A stretch of 64,000 nucleotides of DNA from Leptasterias polaris (Eukaryota; Echinodermata; Asteroidea; Forcipulatida; Asteriidae): contig JAZGTN010000073.1 of assembly GCA_037783415.1 (NCBI GenBank), positions 434,001-498,000 of the forward strand, given 5' to 3'. Position numbers and translations under genes: made by a program. The notes beneath the pieces were generated by a model. The model was given only the letters and a program-made list of their open reading frames with translations, was not told where the DNA came from and did no database searches. Numbering within the stretch: the stretch's first letter is position 1; each line of letters starts with the position of its first letter. Below are positions 28,674-38,045 of this stretch, piece after piece.

Positions 28674-31331
28674 CTATGGCTGTTGGCCTTGTGTCTCTGG
28701 TCCGGCCGTCCCCGGCGGTGGCTGTCGCTGGGTCTCCGTCGGTTCCCACTCCATCCGCTCCATCCTCCACTCGTTCCGCAGGTGCGGAGCTGATTCACAG
28801 GCTCCGCTCCATAGGTTTGTACAGTGCGGGGCTGAGCCGTTGGCTCCGTTCCATGGGGTTGTTTGCGGAGCTGATTGACAGGCTCCGCACAAGAATTGTG
28901 TAGTGCGGAGCTGAGCCGTGGGCTCTGCTCCATTGGTTTGCACAGTGCGGAGCTGATTCACAAGCTCTGCTCCATAGGGTTGTGCAGTGCGGAGCTGAGC
29001 TGTGGGCTCCGCTCCATTGGTTTGTACAGTGCGGAGCTGATTGACAAGCTCCGCTCCATAGGGTTGTGTAGTGCGGAGCTGAGCCGTGGGCTCTGCTCCA
29101 TTGGTTTGTACAGTGCGGAGCTGATTGACAAGCTCCGCTCCATAGGGTTGTGTAGTGCGGAGCTGAGCCGTGGGCTCTGCTCCATTGGTTTGTACAGTGC
29201 GGAGCTGATTCACAAGCTCCGCTCCATAGGGTTGTGTAGTGCGGAGCTGAGCCGTGGGCTCTGCTCCATTGGTTTGTACAGTGCGGAGCTGATTCACAAA
29301 CTCCGCTCCATAGGGTTGTGTAGTGCGGAGCTGAGCCGTGGGCTCTGCTCCATTGGTTTGTACAGTGCGGAGCTGATTGACAAGCTCCGCTCCATAGGGT
29401 TGTGTAGTGCGGAGCTGAGCCGTGGGCTCTGCTCCATTGGTTTGTACAGTGCGGAGCTGATTGACAAGCTCCGCTCCATAGGGTTGTGTAGTGCGGAGCT
29501 GAGCCGTGGGCTCTGCTCCATTGGTTTGTACAGTGCGGAGCTGATTCACAAGCTCCGCTCCATAGGGTTGTGTAGTGCGGAGCTGAGCCGTGGGCTCTGC
29601 TCCATTGGTTTGTACAGTGCGGAGCTGATTCACAAGCTCCGCTCCATAGGGTTGTGTAGTGCGGAGCTGAGCCGTGGGCTCTGCTCCATTGGTTTGTACA
29701 GTGCGGAGCTGATTGACAAGCTCCGCTCCATAGGGTTGTGTAGTGCGGAGCTGAGCCGTGGGCTCTGCTCCATTGGTTTGTACAGTGCGGAGCTGATTCA
29801 CAAGCTCCGCTCCATAGGGTTGTGTAGTGCGGAGCTGAGCCGTGGGCTCTGCTCCATTGGTTTGTACAGTGCGGAGCTGATTCACAAGCTCCGCTCCATA
29901 GGGTTGTGTAGTGCGGAGCTGAGCCGTGGGCTCTGCTCCATTGGTTTGTACAGTGCGGAGCTGATTGACAAGCTCCGCTCCATAGGGTTGTGTAGTGCGG
30001 AGCTGAGCCGTGGGCTCTGCTCCATTGGTTTGTACAGTGCGGAGCTGGTTCACAAGCTCCGCTCCATAGGGTTGTGTAGTGCGGAGCTGAGCCGTGGGCT
30101 CTGCTCCATTGGTTTGTACAGTGCGGAGCTGATTCACAAGCTCCGCTCCATAGGGTTGTGTAGTGCGGAGCTGAGCCGTGGGCTCTGCTCCATTGGTTTG
30201 TACAGTGCGGAGCTGATTCACAAGCTCCGCTCCATAGGGTTGTGTAGTGCGGAGCTGAGCCGTGGGCTCTGCTCCATTGGTTTGTACAGTGCGGAGCTGA
30301 TTGACAAGCTCCGCTCCATAGGGTTGTGTAGTGCGGAGCTGAGCCGTGGGCTCTGCACCATTGGTTTGTACAGTGCGGAGCTGAGCCGTGTGCTCCGCTC
30401 CATAGGTTTGTACAGTGCGGAGCTGAGCCGTGTGCTCCGCTCCATAGGTTTGTGCAGTGCGGAGCTGAGCCGTGTGCTCCGCTCCATTGGTTTGTGCAGT
30501 GCGGAGCTGAGCCGTGGGCTCCGCTCCATAGGTTTGTGCAGTGCGGAGCTGATTGACAGGCTCCGCACAAAAGAAATGTGCGGGGTCGAGTTGAATCAAA
30601 TTCTCTGTCTCATAGGCCTGTGCTGTCAGCCTCTGGTCAACAAGACCACGCACTTCCGTGCCGTGACTTCGTGGCTCCTGGGCCCGCTGCAGTGTAGACT
30701 GGGCATCCCCCATGTGGGCACGCTCCCGGAAGAAAGGCCCCGAAGAAAGCTGCTCCACAACCGCATGTCCGGGGTGAGGATGGCCCAGTTCCGAAAAGAG
30801 CCGCGCTCTGATGTCTCCCGCCGAATGCCACGGGGAGGGGAAGGTCGGTTCCGTGTGGGACCGCCCCAACCCCTCCCTGGTCTCTGGGGCATGCTGCGGA
30901 GAGGCACAGAACTGCTTCCTTGGAACCCGCTCCGATCCTTCCCCCCTCACGTCGGTGCTCCGTCGCCCCGACCCTTCCGCCCCTCTCATGTCGGTGCTCT
31001 GTTGAGAGAACCAGAACGATTCTGTGAGGGATCGCCCCGACCCCTCCAGCCCCCTCGTGTCTGTGCTCTGTTGAGAGAGCCGGAACGATTCCGAGGGATC
31101 GCCCCGACCCCTCCGCCCACTTCGTGCCGGTACGTTGCGGAGGGAGCCGGAACGATTCCGTGTGGTACCGCTCCGACCCCCCGCGCCCACCTGACCCGAC
31201 GTGGACGTGACTCTACTGACCTTAAGAACCTGTGGCTGACCCCCCTCATCTCCACTGTTGCTCCTACCGGCCTCTCCCAGCCCTAGGAATGATAAAATCT
31301 CATCCACTGTAGACCACAATGGCCCACCCAT
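28674..31331 (-). CDS. Repeat-rich ORF of the LTR element, unknown function
   Basis: The minus-strand frame is open from inside the 5' LTR (31559) to a stop at 28674. The first Met after the primer site is at 31331, giving 885 residues. The N-terminal ~70 residues are unique (MGGPLWSTVDEILSFLGLGE). A Ser/Arg/Gly-rich segment with four ~24-residue repeats follows (SESFRLSQQSTDTRGLEGSG type), then a link rich in Ala, Glu and His. The main array has seventeen 28-residue repeats of two 14-residue halves (NGAEPTAQLRTTQP and YGAELVNQLRTVQT). The C-terminus is Gln/Pro-rich. The repeats are polar, low in aromatics, and lack a domain I know; they could be a gag-like filament protein or simply an open frame through a repeat whose length is a multiple of three. 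Two other frames are also open over the array, so coding is plausible but unproven. Confidence 0.45.
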   Translation of the reverse strand: MGGPLWSTVDEILSFLGLGEAGRSNSGDEGGQPQVLKVSRVTSTSGQVGAGGRSGTTRNRSGSLRNVPARSGRRGRGDPSESFRLSQQSTDTRGLEGSGRSLTESFWFSQQSTDMRGAEGSGRRSTDVRGEGSERVPRKQFCASPQHAPETREGLGRSHTEPTFPSPWHSAGDIRARLFSELGHPHPGHAVVEQLSSGPFFRERAHMGDAQSTLQRAQEPRSHGTEVRGLVDQRLTAQAYETENLIQLDPAHFFCAEPVNQLRTAQTYGAEPTAQLRTAQTNGAEHTAQLRTAQTYGAEHTAQLRTVQTYGAEHTAQLRTVQTNGAEPTAQLRTTQPYGAELVNQLRTVQTNGAEPTAQLRTTQPYGAELVNQLRTVQTNGAEPTAQLRTTQPYGAELVNQLRTVQTNGAEPTAQLRTTQPYGAELVNQLRTVQTNGAEPTAQLRTTQPYGAELVNQLRTVQTNGAEPTAQLRTTQPYGAELVNQLRTVQTNGAEPTAQLRTTQPYGAELVNQLRTVQTNGAEPTAQLRTTQPYGAELVNQLRTVQTNGAEPTAQLRTTQPYGAELVNQLRTVQTNGAEPTAQLRTTQPYGAELVNQLRTVQTNGAEPTAQLRTTQPYGAELVNQLRTVQTNGAEPTAQLRTTQPYGAELVNQLRTVQTNGAEPTAQLRTTQPYGAEFVNQLRTVQTNGAEPTAQLRTTQPYGAELVNQLRTVQTNGAEPTAQLRTTQPYGAELVNQLRTVQTNGAEPTAQLRTTQPYGAELVNQLRTVQTNGAEPTAQLRTAQPYGAELVNQLRTVQTNGAEPTAQLRTTQFLCGACQSAPQTTPWNGANGSAPHCTNLWSGACESAPHLRNEWRMERMEWEPTETQRQPPPGTAGPETQGQQP
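28782..30568. repeat. 42-bp / 84-bp higher-order tandem array
   Basis: About 42 subunits of 42 bp, each starting GTGCGGAGCTGA. Between 28945 and 30372 they alternate as A (GATTSACAAGCTCCGCTCC, ending in ATAGGGTTGTG) and B (GAGCCGTGGGCTCTGCTCC, ending in ATTGGTTTGTACA), giving exactly 17 dimers of 84 bp. The edges (28782-28944 and 30373-30568) hold more diverged single subunits, the usual pattern of an array homogenised from the middle. Each A subunit holds GCGGAGCT ... AGCTCCGC, an 8-bp inverted repeat with an 8-nt loop. Each B subunit forms the equivalent stem with G-U pairs on the plus strand. Confidence 0.97.
30905..31200. repeat. Second tandem array, ~72-75 bp unit, about four copies
   Basis: Degenerate units share CCGGAACGATTC, GGGATCGCCCCGACCC and CTGTTGAGAGA. 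They are in frame with the minus-strand ORF and encode the ~24-residue repeats with SQQSTD cores. More diverged than the 42-bp array, so probably older. Confidence 0.75.
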
Positions 31332-31462
31332 TGTCTGAGTCTGGCTCGGCGTGTCCCCAGCATCTGCTGAGTCTGACGCCAAACTACCCAACACACGTGA
31401 AAACCCCCACAGAGAAAACAATCTTTTTACCTGATTCCAGTGTCTTGCTAGTGCTCCTGCCG

Positions 31463-31480
31463 TCCCGTCGCTGCCACCAA
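31463..31480 (-). promoter_or_regulatory. Primer-binding site, tRNA-Leu-like
   Basis: Immediately 3' of the 5' LTR the minus strand reads TTGGTGGCAGCGACGGGA. After the first T, TGGTGGCAGCG matches the complement of a metazoan tRNA-Leu(AAG) 3' end, which ends CGCTGCCACCA; further positions match with about two differences. The tRNA comparison is from memory. Confidence 0.6.
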
Positions 31481-31796
31481 TGTAACAATTTTTTGTCCAC
31501 AGATTCTTCTCAGCAGAACACAACAAAAACACACAGCAGGATACAGTTTTCTCGGTCAATTTATTACTGGTTTATTCAACACGTCTCTACTCCAAGACTC
31601 ACATGACAAGAAGAACGTTTAGGCCACGTCTTCCCAACGAGACGGGTGTCCCAGCCGTTCAGCGAGGGGCCCGCTGCGACACAGCTCTAACAACGGTGCC
31701 GTGTCACAGCGCCCTCCAGGAGGCCGCTCGGTAACACGGCTCCCACCGAGCCCGTGCTGGCGCCCTCTCGCTGAACGGTCTGGGCCAAACGCTACA
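31481..31796 (-). repeat. 5' LTR of the non-autonomous element
   Basis: 316 bp. In the sense (minus) direction it starts TGTAGCGTTTGGCCC and ends GTTACA, next to the primer-binding site. It should hold the promoter, but no obvious TATA box was located. Confidence 0.9.
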
Positions 31797-32549
31797 ATAT
31801 TGTAGCCCTCAATTACTTTTGACTCATCATTTTTGGAGGGTCATACAATAATTTAATAGATTTAATGTATAATTTAATAGATTTAATGTGTAATTATGTC
31901 AATTTATCACAACCTATGGGGCTCTTTGCTTCAATTTTTGAGGAGACTTTGACAAAATAGGCTTTAAAGTTGGCGCTATTTTGGCTTGGGAAGTGGAGGG
32001 ATTCTTCATGAAACTGGCAGCAAGTCGGTTTGAGGAAAAGCACAATTTCTGGGTGGGGTGTTAGGCCTAATGGGGAATGCAAAAATTCCAAACGGCTGAC
32101 CTGCCAAAAAATGAGAAGAAATCTGAACTTTTGTTGTCCGGAAATATATTTGATTGTTTTTCAAGAGGCTGAGAGATTTTAAAGTATTTTTTATTAGCTA
32201 TTTAGGCCTAGTAGGCCTATTTTTGTAAATTTAGCATATAGGCCTAGTTTGCTATGGGAGTTTTGTGGTCTATAGGGTTTGGTGCACCCCGATGTTCCAA
32301 CTCAGTACCACATCCCCTGCATGGCCTTAGTGTATTCAAATTGTTTCCTTGTCTCATCCCGAGAATTAAAATTAAGAAGTCGACGATTAATTGATTTGTC
32401 TTCAAAGTGTGACGGTATTAAAAAGGTGAAAAACATCCCCTCCGTGGCCGAACGTACCGAGCGAGAACGACAGTCACGCTTGGATCGATGAGCAACAAAA
32501 CTACCGGAATTTCAAGTGCAACCCTGCTTCCGTAAGCGCCGATTGGGCC
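31797..32549. other. No gene seen
   Basis: AT-rich sequence with a short duplicated word (AATTTAATAGATTTAATGT, about 31852-31890) and TAGGCCTA words at 32201-32246, common in echinoderm DNA. Confidence 0.4.
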
Positions 32550-33330
32550 CAGGTGCTTTTTCAGTCCATTCCTGATTTCCTTATTTTTCCCCATTTGGGA
32601 TTTTCCCTTCCACATCTACATTAATTACTCTGTAAACATTATCTCTTCACTGGCTTCTGTGAACATGCATCTTCAACCTGGGGGGAGGGGGGGGGGGGGC
32701 CATATCTCGTCCCTATTGATGAGCCCTTAGTTTTATCACCAGACAGATGTAAATGACGTCAGTGATGCACACTCATGGCAGTAAAAAGAACAGGGTTCGA
32801 TCAATAGATCCTGAAAAAGCCAGATCTCCTTTTCTGCCATTCCAGATCATGATAGGGTCATGTCTGAGTTAGTGGCTGGTGCTTGGACATCCCCTGGAAC
32901 TAAATTTTTAATTTCATTCTCGGTATTGAATTGACACGCCTGAATGAGCACTCATCAGTGAGCAATACAAAAATAATGCTGTGTATAACTTTTTTAAAAG
33001 TTAATGGACATGTTCGAAATTAAGTATAGACTTGGAATGTAGGGCATTTGTACGATTCCCTTAAACACAGTGTCAATCACAGCAATTAGAAATCTTTGTT
33101 GTAATTAACTGCACAATTTATTCCTGAACTATTTTATTTATTTATTCACATTCAGTATACATATATTGACACACCTGAATGAGTACTCATTGTTGGAACA
33201 ATAAGAATACAAATGCTGCATAATAAAACATTTTTAACAAACAATTTCTTGACAATGGCAATTTTGTAAGACTCCCATATTTACAGTGTCGAGTTCAAAT
33301 TGTAAAGTTTCATTAAAAATAGAGAGAAAA
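32550..33330. repeat. Diverged copies of 16623-16930 and of the satellite-like repeat
   Basis: 32550-32900 matches 16623-16930 with indels, which break the frames seen there. 32910-33330 holds two units of the satellite-like family (GTATAGACTTGGAATGTAGG, CACAGTGTCAATCACAGCAA). Confidence 0.6.
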
Positions 33331-34059
33331 AATAGGGTCGTCACGTCAGACCACTTACTAACTTTTGTAAAAATAGAGACCTGACTATTTGACTTCAAAC
33401 CTTGTTTTGGTCACAACAGAAAATGGCAAGCCGTAGTAAAGATCTATTCAACCCTGTTGTAAAATACCACAAATGTTAGATGTCTAAAATATCATTAGTA
33501 AGAAAGAAAACAAAACAAGTTGATTTCAATTTTCAAATTTTGGCAAGGTTAAAGAGGTATAAAACTTATCACAGATTTTCATATGTATAAAAATGGTCAT
33601 GGTGGACTGGAAAACTTCCCTCAAAATGTTTTTGATTGAAATACAGTAGTTTTTTTGTTTTAATGAGTACACAATTTTGATCATGCAAGTTGAAAACCCA
33701 ATGTTTGAAAACTGCTGTGAAAACATTATCAGGTTTTGTCTCTCCCTATTTTGTGTGACTCCATTCCAATGATCAATTGAGCTTAAACTTTCACAGGTTT
33801 GTTATTTCATGTTGGGTCACATAGGCCCAAAGTACAGATACTGGTCTTTGACAATTTCAATGTTGGCCGCGTGATTCAATTTCAACCTGAAGAGTGTTCG
33901 AATCAGCACAATTCAATTTTAAATATTTTGATCAAACTAAAACTGAAATATTTCAATCTAGACCAACCAAAGCTTTTTCAAGATTCATTGATTTTATACA
34001 TTGAATTCAATCTTTGTAAAAATACAGGTATCGAGTTTTCTAAACGGTGTCATAGCCTG
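33331..34059. other. Non-coding; shares a short repeat with 36860-36980
   Basis: The phrase CTTAAACTTTCACAGGTTTG after GTGACTCCATT recurs near 36870-36920, suggesting ends of the same transposon family. The 107-codon frame at 33799-34122 runs across repeat boundaries and is not supported. Confidence 0.4.
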
Positions 34060-34370
34060 GTTCTGACTAAATGGACCTTGGTTCGAATCCCACCTCAAAC
34101 CAAAGCCTCACACGTGGATTGAGTTTTACAGTCCCATCCTGATTACAGTCAACCCTCGTTATAAAGAGGACTGCTTATAAAGAGAACATTCTGAAGTCCT
34201 GAATCTCATTTCTCCTTTGTGCTTATTTGTTTTGCTGTCCTCTTACAACCATTTTCCTGATATAGAGAGGTAATTTGGCCAGTCCTGTTTTAACAAGAGT
34301 CGTCAGTACATGTTTTCTCCTTCTCAAACCTACATTACAAAACAACATCTCTTCACTGACTCACTTATGC
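34060..34370. repeat. Diverged copy of 16050-16390
   Basis: It shares GACCTTGGTTCGAATCCCAC, CACGTGGATTGAGTTTTACA and CCTCGTTATAAAGAGGA. It includes a tRNA B-box consensus (GGTTCGAATCC), so the family may descend from a SINE. Confidence 0.6.
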
Positions 34371-35395
34371 ATCTTTCTGCTTTGTTTTTCTCTGTACTCG
34401 TACATGTATAACAATGTTCCTGTTATAAAGAGGTAATTTGGTCAGGCCCAGCAATCCTGTTTTAATGAGGGTGATGAGGGTGTCAACCGTACCTTGTTTT
34501 TTTCCCCCCTAGCTCTCACACCAACATAAATAGTACATTACTAAACAACATCTTTTCATTGACTTCTGTGAACATGCATCTTCAGTCTAGGGTGGGTTTT
34601 ATTTTTAGTCCAATTGATTACTTTGTTTTCCCCTTTTGGGGTTTCCCTCCCACATCTACATTACTAAACAACATCTCTTCAATGACTTCTGTGAACATGT
34701 ATCTTCAGTCCAGGTGTTTTTCCAGTCTTATTGAGGTTTTACTGTATACAAATTGTGGATTCACTTTCAACTAGAGTTTCTATAATTTGCTGTTTGCCTC
34801 ACAAAAAGTTGCAACATGTGATTTATGGGATTTGAGGCATTGCATGGTGAGGTATCAATGTATATTTGGTTTGCAGTCACACCATGTGTATATCTACTTG
34901 CTGGATAGATTTTGTTCTTTGAGAAGTTGTCTTGCTATTTACTCTACTGCCGCGGAGCAGATTCTTCGGAATTCGGGAGACTTCTTAGTTCAGAAAAGAA
35001 CTGTCCTTTTTATTAACTACTACCTGGGCGGAAGGTATAGGAAATCAGCCAGCCAGGACTACTAAAAAGTGGATAAAGGGGACTTCTTGTTATTAACTTC
35101 ACTGCCGCAGAGTGAGTTCTTAACATGAGATTTATTTGAAATGTTGCTTTGCTGGCAGTAATAATGGAAAGTGTAACTTCATACAGCCTATAATTATGAA
35201 CTAGGGTTTTATGAGGGTTACAACACAGATGTGCTGAGTTGAAGGGGTTGGCAGTCGGCAGGGAACGGCAAGACCAGAGGGGATATCAACTCTGTTGAAG
35301 GGGACTGGTGTAGAAAGAGATAGCGGGAGAGAGACGCATCCAGACTACCATAAGTCGGAAAACATTTTTTAGGTTTTGCTCTAAAGAGCACAATA
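34371..35395. other. Non-coding, short local repeats
   Basis: The words CACATCTACATTACTAAACA and GACTTCTGTGAACATG recur two or three times between 34550 and 34720. No gene is recognised. Confidence 0.4.
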
Positions 35396-35545
35396 TTCGG
35401 CGTGTGGCTGAGCGGATAAGAGCACCGGACTCGAGCTCTGATGTTTCTATTCAGCAGAGTGTGGGTTCGAGTCGGGGCATCGGGGCAGGTTATATCTGTG
35501 AAATTGACAGAATTGCCATAAATCGTACATTGTATACATGTACTA
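35396..35545 (+). mobile_element. tRNA-derived SINE head
   Basis: The sequence has an A box (GTGTGGCTGAGCGGATAAGA) and a B box (GGGTTCGAGTC) about 55 bp apart, like a class II (Leu/Ser-type) tRNA with a broken acceptor stem, so it is a SINE and not a tRNA gene. The minus-strand copy at 23587-23754 shares the head. Confidence 0.6.
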
Positions 35546-36142
35546 TCGGTTTAAATCCAAATGCACTATTGGTAAGATCTAAAACATGAAGTTAAAATAA
35601 AATAAAACTCAGAAAGCATCACCGTTAAGGGTGTGTAGAACATTGGTAAGATTGACAAATATATTCTCATAGATTTGCACATAACCTTTTACATGGCATA
35701 AAGATCGTCACGGTTGGAAACTTTTTCTTGAAATATTTGAGATTTAAAGATGGATATGAACGAGATAATAAAATACGCTGCATGTTTAAATTCATGTTTG
35801 CTGGAGTGTAATAAAGACCTTAGTTTCACTTACACTAAGTTTCAAAATTTCAGACATGTTTTTAAAAAGACAATAAATTGACGTGAATCTCTTGCATTGC
35901 AGCGGCCGTTTCGCGAAATGAGCGTGTCGTCATCACTTCATTTACATATCATGAATAAAACATTTAACCGGTTTTGATGACGTACACCCGTGGATAAGAT
36001 CGAGACTACACTGCGCCCGTTCGTTATACTATGCCGTGAGGTGTATACGATGTACACACGCATACGGGGGTCCGTCCGTGGACTGAGACTCGAGAGATAA
36101 TATAAAATAGTTGGAGAATTACACGTCGAGAACTTGCAGAAT
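35546..36142. other. Non-coding flank of the small acidic ORF
   Basis: 35735-35760 (ATTTAAAGATGGATATGAAC) recurs in inverted orientation at about 36795-36815, hinting that 35.7-36.8 kb is a transposon with the small ORF inside. A TATA-like ATAATATAAAATAG lies at about 36097. Confidence 0.35.
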
Positions 36143-36310
36143 ATGATGGAAGATCTTTCTGATAATGATTCTTGGGAGGAGCACAGCATTGTGGGGGAAC
36201 TGCTGTCGGCCCCCAGCTCGTCTGATAGTAATAGTAATACTAGCGATAGTAATAATAATAGTGATTCTGACAGTAAAATGGGCCTTACAAACCAAACCCC
36301 ACTTCGATAA
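36143..36310 (+). CDS. Small acidic Ser/Asn/Asp-rich ORF, unknown
   Basis: ATG ATG at 36143 opens 55 codons: acidic start MMEDLSDNDSWEEHS, then a Ser/Asp/Asn run (SSSDSNSNTSDSNNN), stop at 36310. A TATA-like box lies ~45 bp upstream. A possible donor (GACA before GTAAAA) follows the Ser run, so it may be a first exon. Acidic Ser-rich N-termini occur in domesticated and active transposases such as piggyBac-type, but there is no catalytic part here. The flanking inverted repeat supports a transposon origin. Low certainty. Confidence 0.25.
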   Translation: MMEDLSDNDSWEEHSIVGELLSAPSSSDSNSNTSDSNNNSDSDSKMGLTNQTPLR

Positions 36311-37084
36311 CTTGAAGTCCGACCTCCACAAATCTCAACCACTGCTTCCGAACTTGCTCGTTTTTGGGAAATTCGAAGAAATTTAAGTCGGGATTTTTAT
36401 TCGAATTCCTCGTGCATCCACCAACAACACACGATTTTGGCATTTTTCCTCAATTTAGAAGTATCACCGTCAAAAAGACATGCAGTCTAGCCTCACTATT
36501 TTATAAAAACAGCAGACAGCATACGCTATACGTACAGGTCAAAGTGCAATCTTCAGGTCGTCTCTCCGGGTATACGTCATACAATCAGCTTTTTCACACA
36601 GCGCCGCCAGCGGTCAATATGCTGAAACTTCTTTGAAAAACCTCAGAAATTCGTCACGTAAGAGTCGTTTTTATTTTCGAATTTGTTATCATTTCAAACT
36701 TCCAATATTAATTTTGTTTTGCTAAAAATGGTTCGTACATACATTGTTAAGAAGGCTAAATGATTCTTGTTGCTTGGAATACACCGTTCATATCCATCTT
36801 TAAATGCTACATTATTTTAAGAAATACATCAACAATCGGGCCTATAGTTTTAAACTTTCAAAGTTTTTCTCTCGTGACTCCATTACCGATTGTGCTTAAA
36901 CTTTTACAGGTTTGTTATTTCACGTATGGTGTGTTATAAATTAGTGCTGATAGTCTTTTACAATAAAAAGAGCTTGGGTGTAACAGAGAATTTATTTTGT
37001 TTTCAATCGGGTTTTTTTTTAAAGTGAATAATGTAATCAATAATATTCACTTGTGTAAGTCTGCCATTTATCCATCTTCATCGG
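36311..37084. other. No gene seen
   Basis: Short frames without recognisable domains. 36860-36930 shares a repeat with 33760-33810. Confidence 0.35.
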
Positions 37085-37315
37085 GCATATTTAGTATAAT
37101 CCTCAACTTTCTCAACTCCCTGTCAGGGGAGCGGAAAACCCTAAGCTGCAGCTGCTTAAATTAGGACTTAGGGGGTTAATCCAAAACAATGCCATCTCAG
37201 CCCTCTCACGTACCTATTCATACATCTGGGAAGAGAAGCAATTATGGTGAAGTGCTTTGCTCAAGGACGTGTCATGACCGGGAATCGAACCCGCACTCCA
37301 ACAATTCAACCATCA
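37085..37315 (-). mobile_element. tRNA-derived SINE, near full length
   Basis: On the minus strand it has a B box (GCGGGTTCGATTCCCGGTC), then CGTCCTTGAGCAAAGCACTT and CCATAATTGCTTCTCT, a core shared by many metazoan SINEs, then CATTGTTTTGGATTAAC and AGGGAGTTGAGAAAGTTGAG. A 3' fragment of the same family is at 15150-15290. Confidence 0.65.
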
Positions 37316-37329
37316 GAACTTTTGCCGGA

Positions 37330-38000
37330 ACTAAATCATATTTTTATTTATTTCATATTCGGTACATAATTGACACGCCTGACTAAGCACCGATCGGTGA
37401 ACAATAAGAATAAAAATGCTGTCTTATAAAAACAATTAGGTAATTGACATCATGACTTGGAAAGTATGGCAACTGTACAATTCCCTTAAATGTGCTGTAT
37501 ACGTTTGGTAATTGGAGCCAACTGATTGTTTTAATCCTATATAAATGTAGGTATTAAACAATCAAACTAACCTGTGAAAATTTCATTTCAAAAGGTGGTC
37601 GCCTTTTTGAGATATCACCGAAAAACCAGAGCGAATATTTCCACGCAGGAAGAATATTCCTATAGGAATACAGTCTGACAAGCGTTACGGCCATAACGCT
37701 TCGCAGATTCAAATTTGTATGGGATAAAAAGTGATATGTTTTTCCATAACAAGGAAAAAGTTTCTCAAAATGCAGTATACTATCCAAAGCTGCTGTACTT
37801 CTTACCAAGTTTTTATTGCCATTATTTGTCAGAGTCATTACCAAACGTATCCAGACTCTTTAAACACAGCATCAATCACGGCAGTTTGACAACCTTTGTT
37901 ATAACTAACTGTAAGATTTCTTCTGGTACTATATTATTTATTTCATTCTCGGTATTGAATTGACACTCATCGACGAACAAACCAAAATGCTGTGTATAAA
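37330..38000. repeat. Satellite-like dispersed repeat plus interrupting segment
   Basis: Units at 37330-37500 and 37850-38000 carry TTGACACGCCTGA and CATTCTCGGTATTGAATTGA words. Between them 37525-37850 is a diverged copy of 25075-25430 (ATCCTATATAAATGTAG, AAAAGGTGGTCGC). Confidence 0.6.
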
Positions 38001-38013
38001 ATTTAAAAAATTA

Positions 38014-38018
<5 letters not shown>

Positions 38019-38045
<27 letters not shown>

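Larger units (their letters stand above)
28243..31796 (-). mobile_element. Non-autonomous LTR retrotransposon carrying a tandem-repeat ORF
   Basis: Two 316-bp direct repeats (28243-28558 and 31481-31796) begin TGTA and end TACA. They are flanked by ATAT on both sides (28239-28242, 31797-31800), a 4-bp target duplication. Read on the minus strand, a primer-binding site follows the 5' LTR (31463-31480) and a purine run GGAGGGGGCAG precedes the 3' LTR. The ~2.9 kb interior has no recognisable gag, protease, RT, RNase H or integrase. Instead it holds one long frame dominated by two in-frame minisatellites. LTRs differ only within the first ~12 nt, so insertion is recent. Mobilisation would need a relative's proteins in trans. 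Confidence 0.88.

Noticed and set aside
28782..30568. CRISPR-like array
   Set aside because: The units are contiguous, with no unique spacers, in eukaryotic DNA inside an LTR element.
28875..31286. 803-codon plus-strand and 591-codon second minus-strand frames over the tandem array
   Set aside because: They follow from an 84-bp unit with no stop in those frames. The LTR element's sense strand is minus, and only the frame that also spans the second minisatellite has unique flanking sequence.
33799..34122. 107-codon frame
   Set aside because: It spans the border of two repeats and shows no recognisable domain.
35396..35480. Functional tRNA-Leu/Ser gene
   Set aside because: A and B boxes are present, but the acceptor stem and anticodon arm do not pair properly and a SINE body follows.
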